This document shows, piece by piece, positions 33,183 through 33,247 of a stretch of 33,247 bases of DNA (the stretch's first letter is position 1; every line of letters starts with the position of its first letter). A program made the translations under genes and the position numbers. Under the pieces are notes generated by a model. The model was not told where the DNA came from. It saw nothing but the letters and a program-made list of their open reading frames with translations, and did no database searches. Origin of the DNA: Planctomycetota bacterium (GTDB taxonomy: Bacteria; Planctomycetota; PUPC01; DSUN01). Where the stretch lies: contig VGYV01000005.1 in assembly GCA_016872855.1 (NCBI GenBank), positions 1-33,247 on the forward strand, given 5' to 3'.

Positions 33183-33247
33183 ATGGCGGCGGAGCGGCAA
33201 TCGGGTGTCTTCACCGGGCCTCGTCAGGACGGAAGAGGGGACGCATG

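Overview
The window is GC-rich DNA with densely packed genes on both strands. The gene content points to a bacterium of the Planctomycetota or a related PVC-type lineage. It holds a sulfatase, several secreted SUMF1-fold (formylglycine-generating-enzyme-like) proteins, two secreted beta-propeller proteins of the hydrazine-synthase-alpha-like/TolB type (one carrying c-type haem motifs), a PA14 protein, Gfo/Idh/MocA and URO-D family enzymes, and glycosidase fragments. The assignment is inferred from gene content only. Several promoters match the ordinary sigma70 consensus (TTGACA/TATAAT-like), and most starts have a clear AGGAG-type ribosome binding site.

Layout. 0-3.3 kb: a secreted PA14 protein converges on a zinc-ribbon protein across a shared terminator hairpin, followed by a divergent lysine 2,3-aminomutase-like radical SAM enzyme. 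3.5-7.3 kb, minus strand: a probable operon of a YceK-like lipoprotein (interrupted by an in-frame TGA), a radical SAM enzyme of the Tes/MJ0619 type with two CX3CX2C motifs, and a class V aminotransferase/cysteine desulfurase, behind a consensus promoter. 7.5-9.8 kb, minus: a sulfatase and an O-methyltransferase with an apparent export signal. 10.1-13.1 kb, plus: a 1000-residue secreted di-haem propeller protein, bracketed by two nested inverted-repeat elements that share a core. 13.4-15.7 kb: a small GIY-YIG-like protein, a repeat-rich gap, a URO-D family enzyme, and a tRNA-Pro(CGG) with promoter and terminator.

16.2-28.6 kb is mostly minus strand. It is a tandem array of paralogous secreted SUMF1-domain proteins interspersed with broken genes. 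In at least four places a recognisable N-terminus is joined out of frame to a recognisable C-terminus, and one SUMF1 gene looks like an in-frame chimera of two paralogues. This indicates either extensive deletion in the genome or wrong joins in the assembly; sequence alone cannot decide.

28.8-33.2 kb: a retropepsin-like aspartic protease converges on a HAD phosphatase whose best start is AUC. Divergent from the HAD gene is a two-gene cassette, an unknown 158-residue protein plus a HEPN-motif protein with an ATGA overlap, which looks like a toxin-antitoxin or defence pair. Then come a Gfo/Idh/MocA oxidoreductase and a long coiled-coil protein. A plus-strand promoter near the right edge points out of the window.

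A second theme is palindromes: about ten long inverted repeats, mostly with different sequences, several inside reading frames that stay open.
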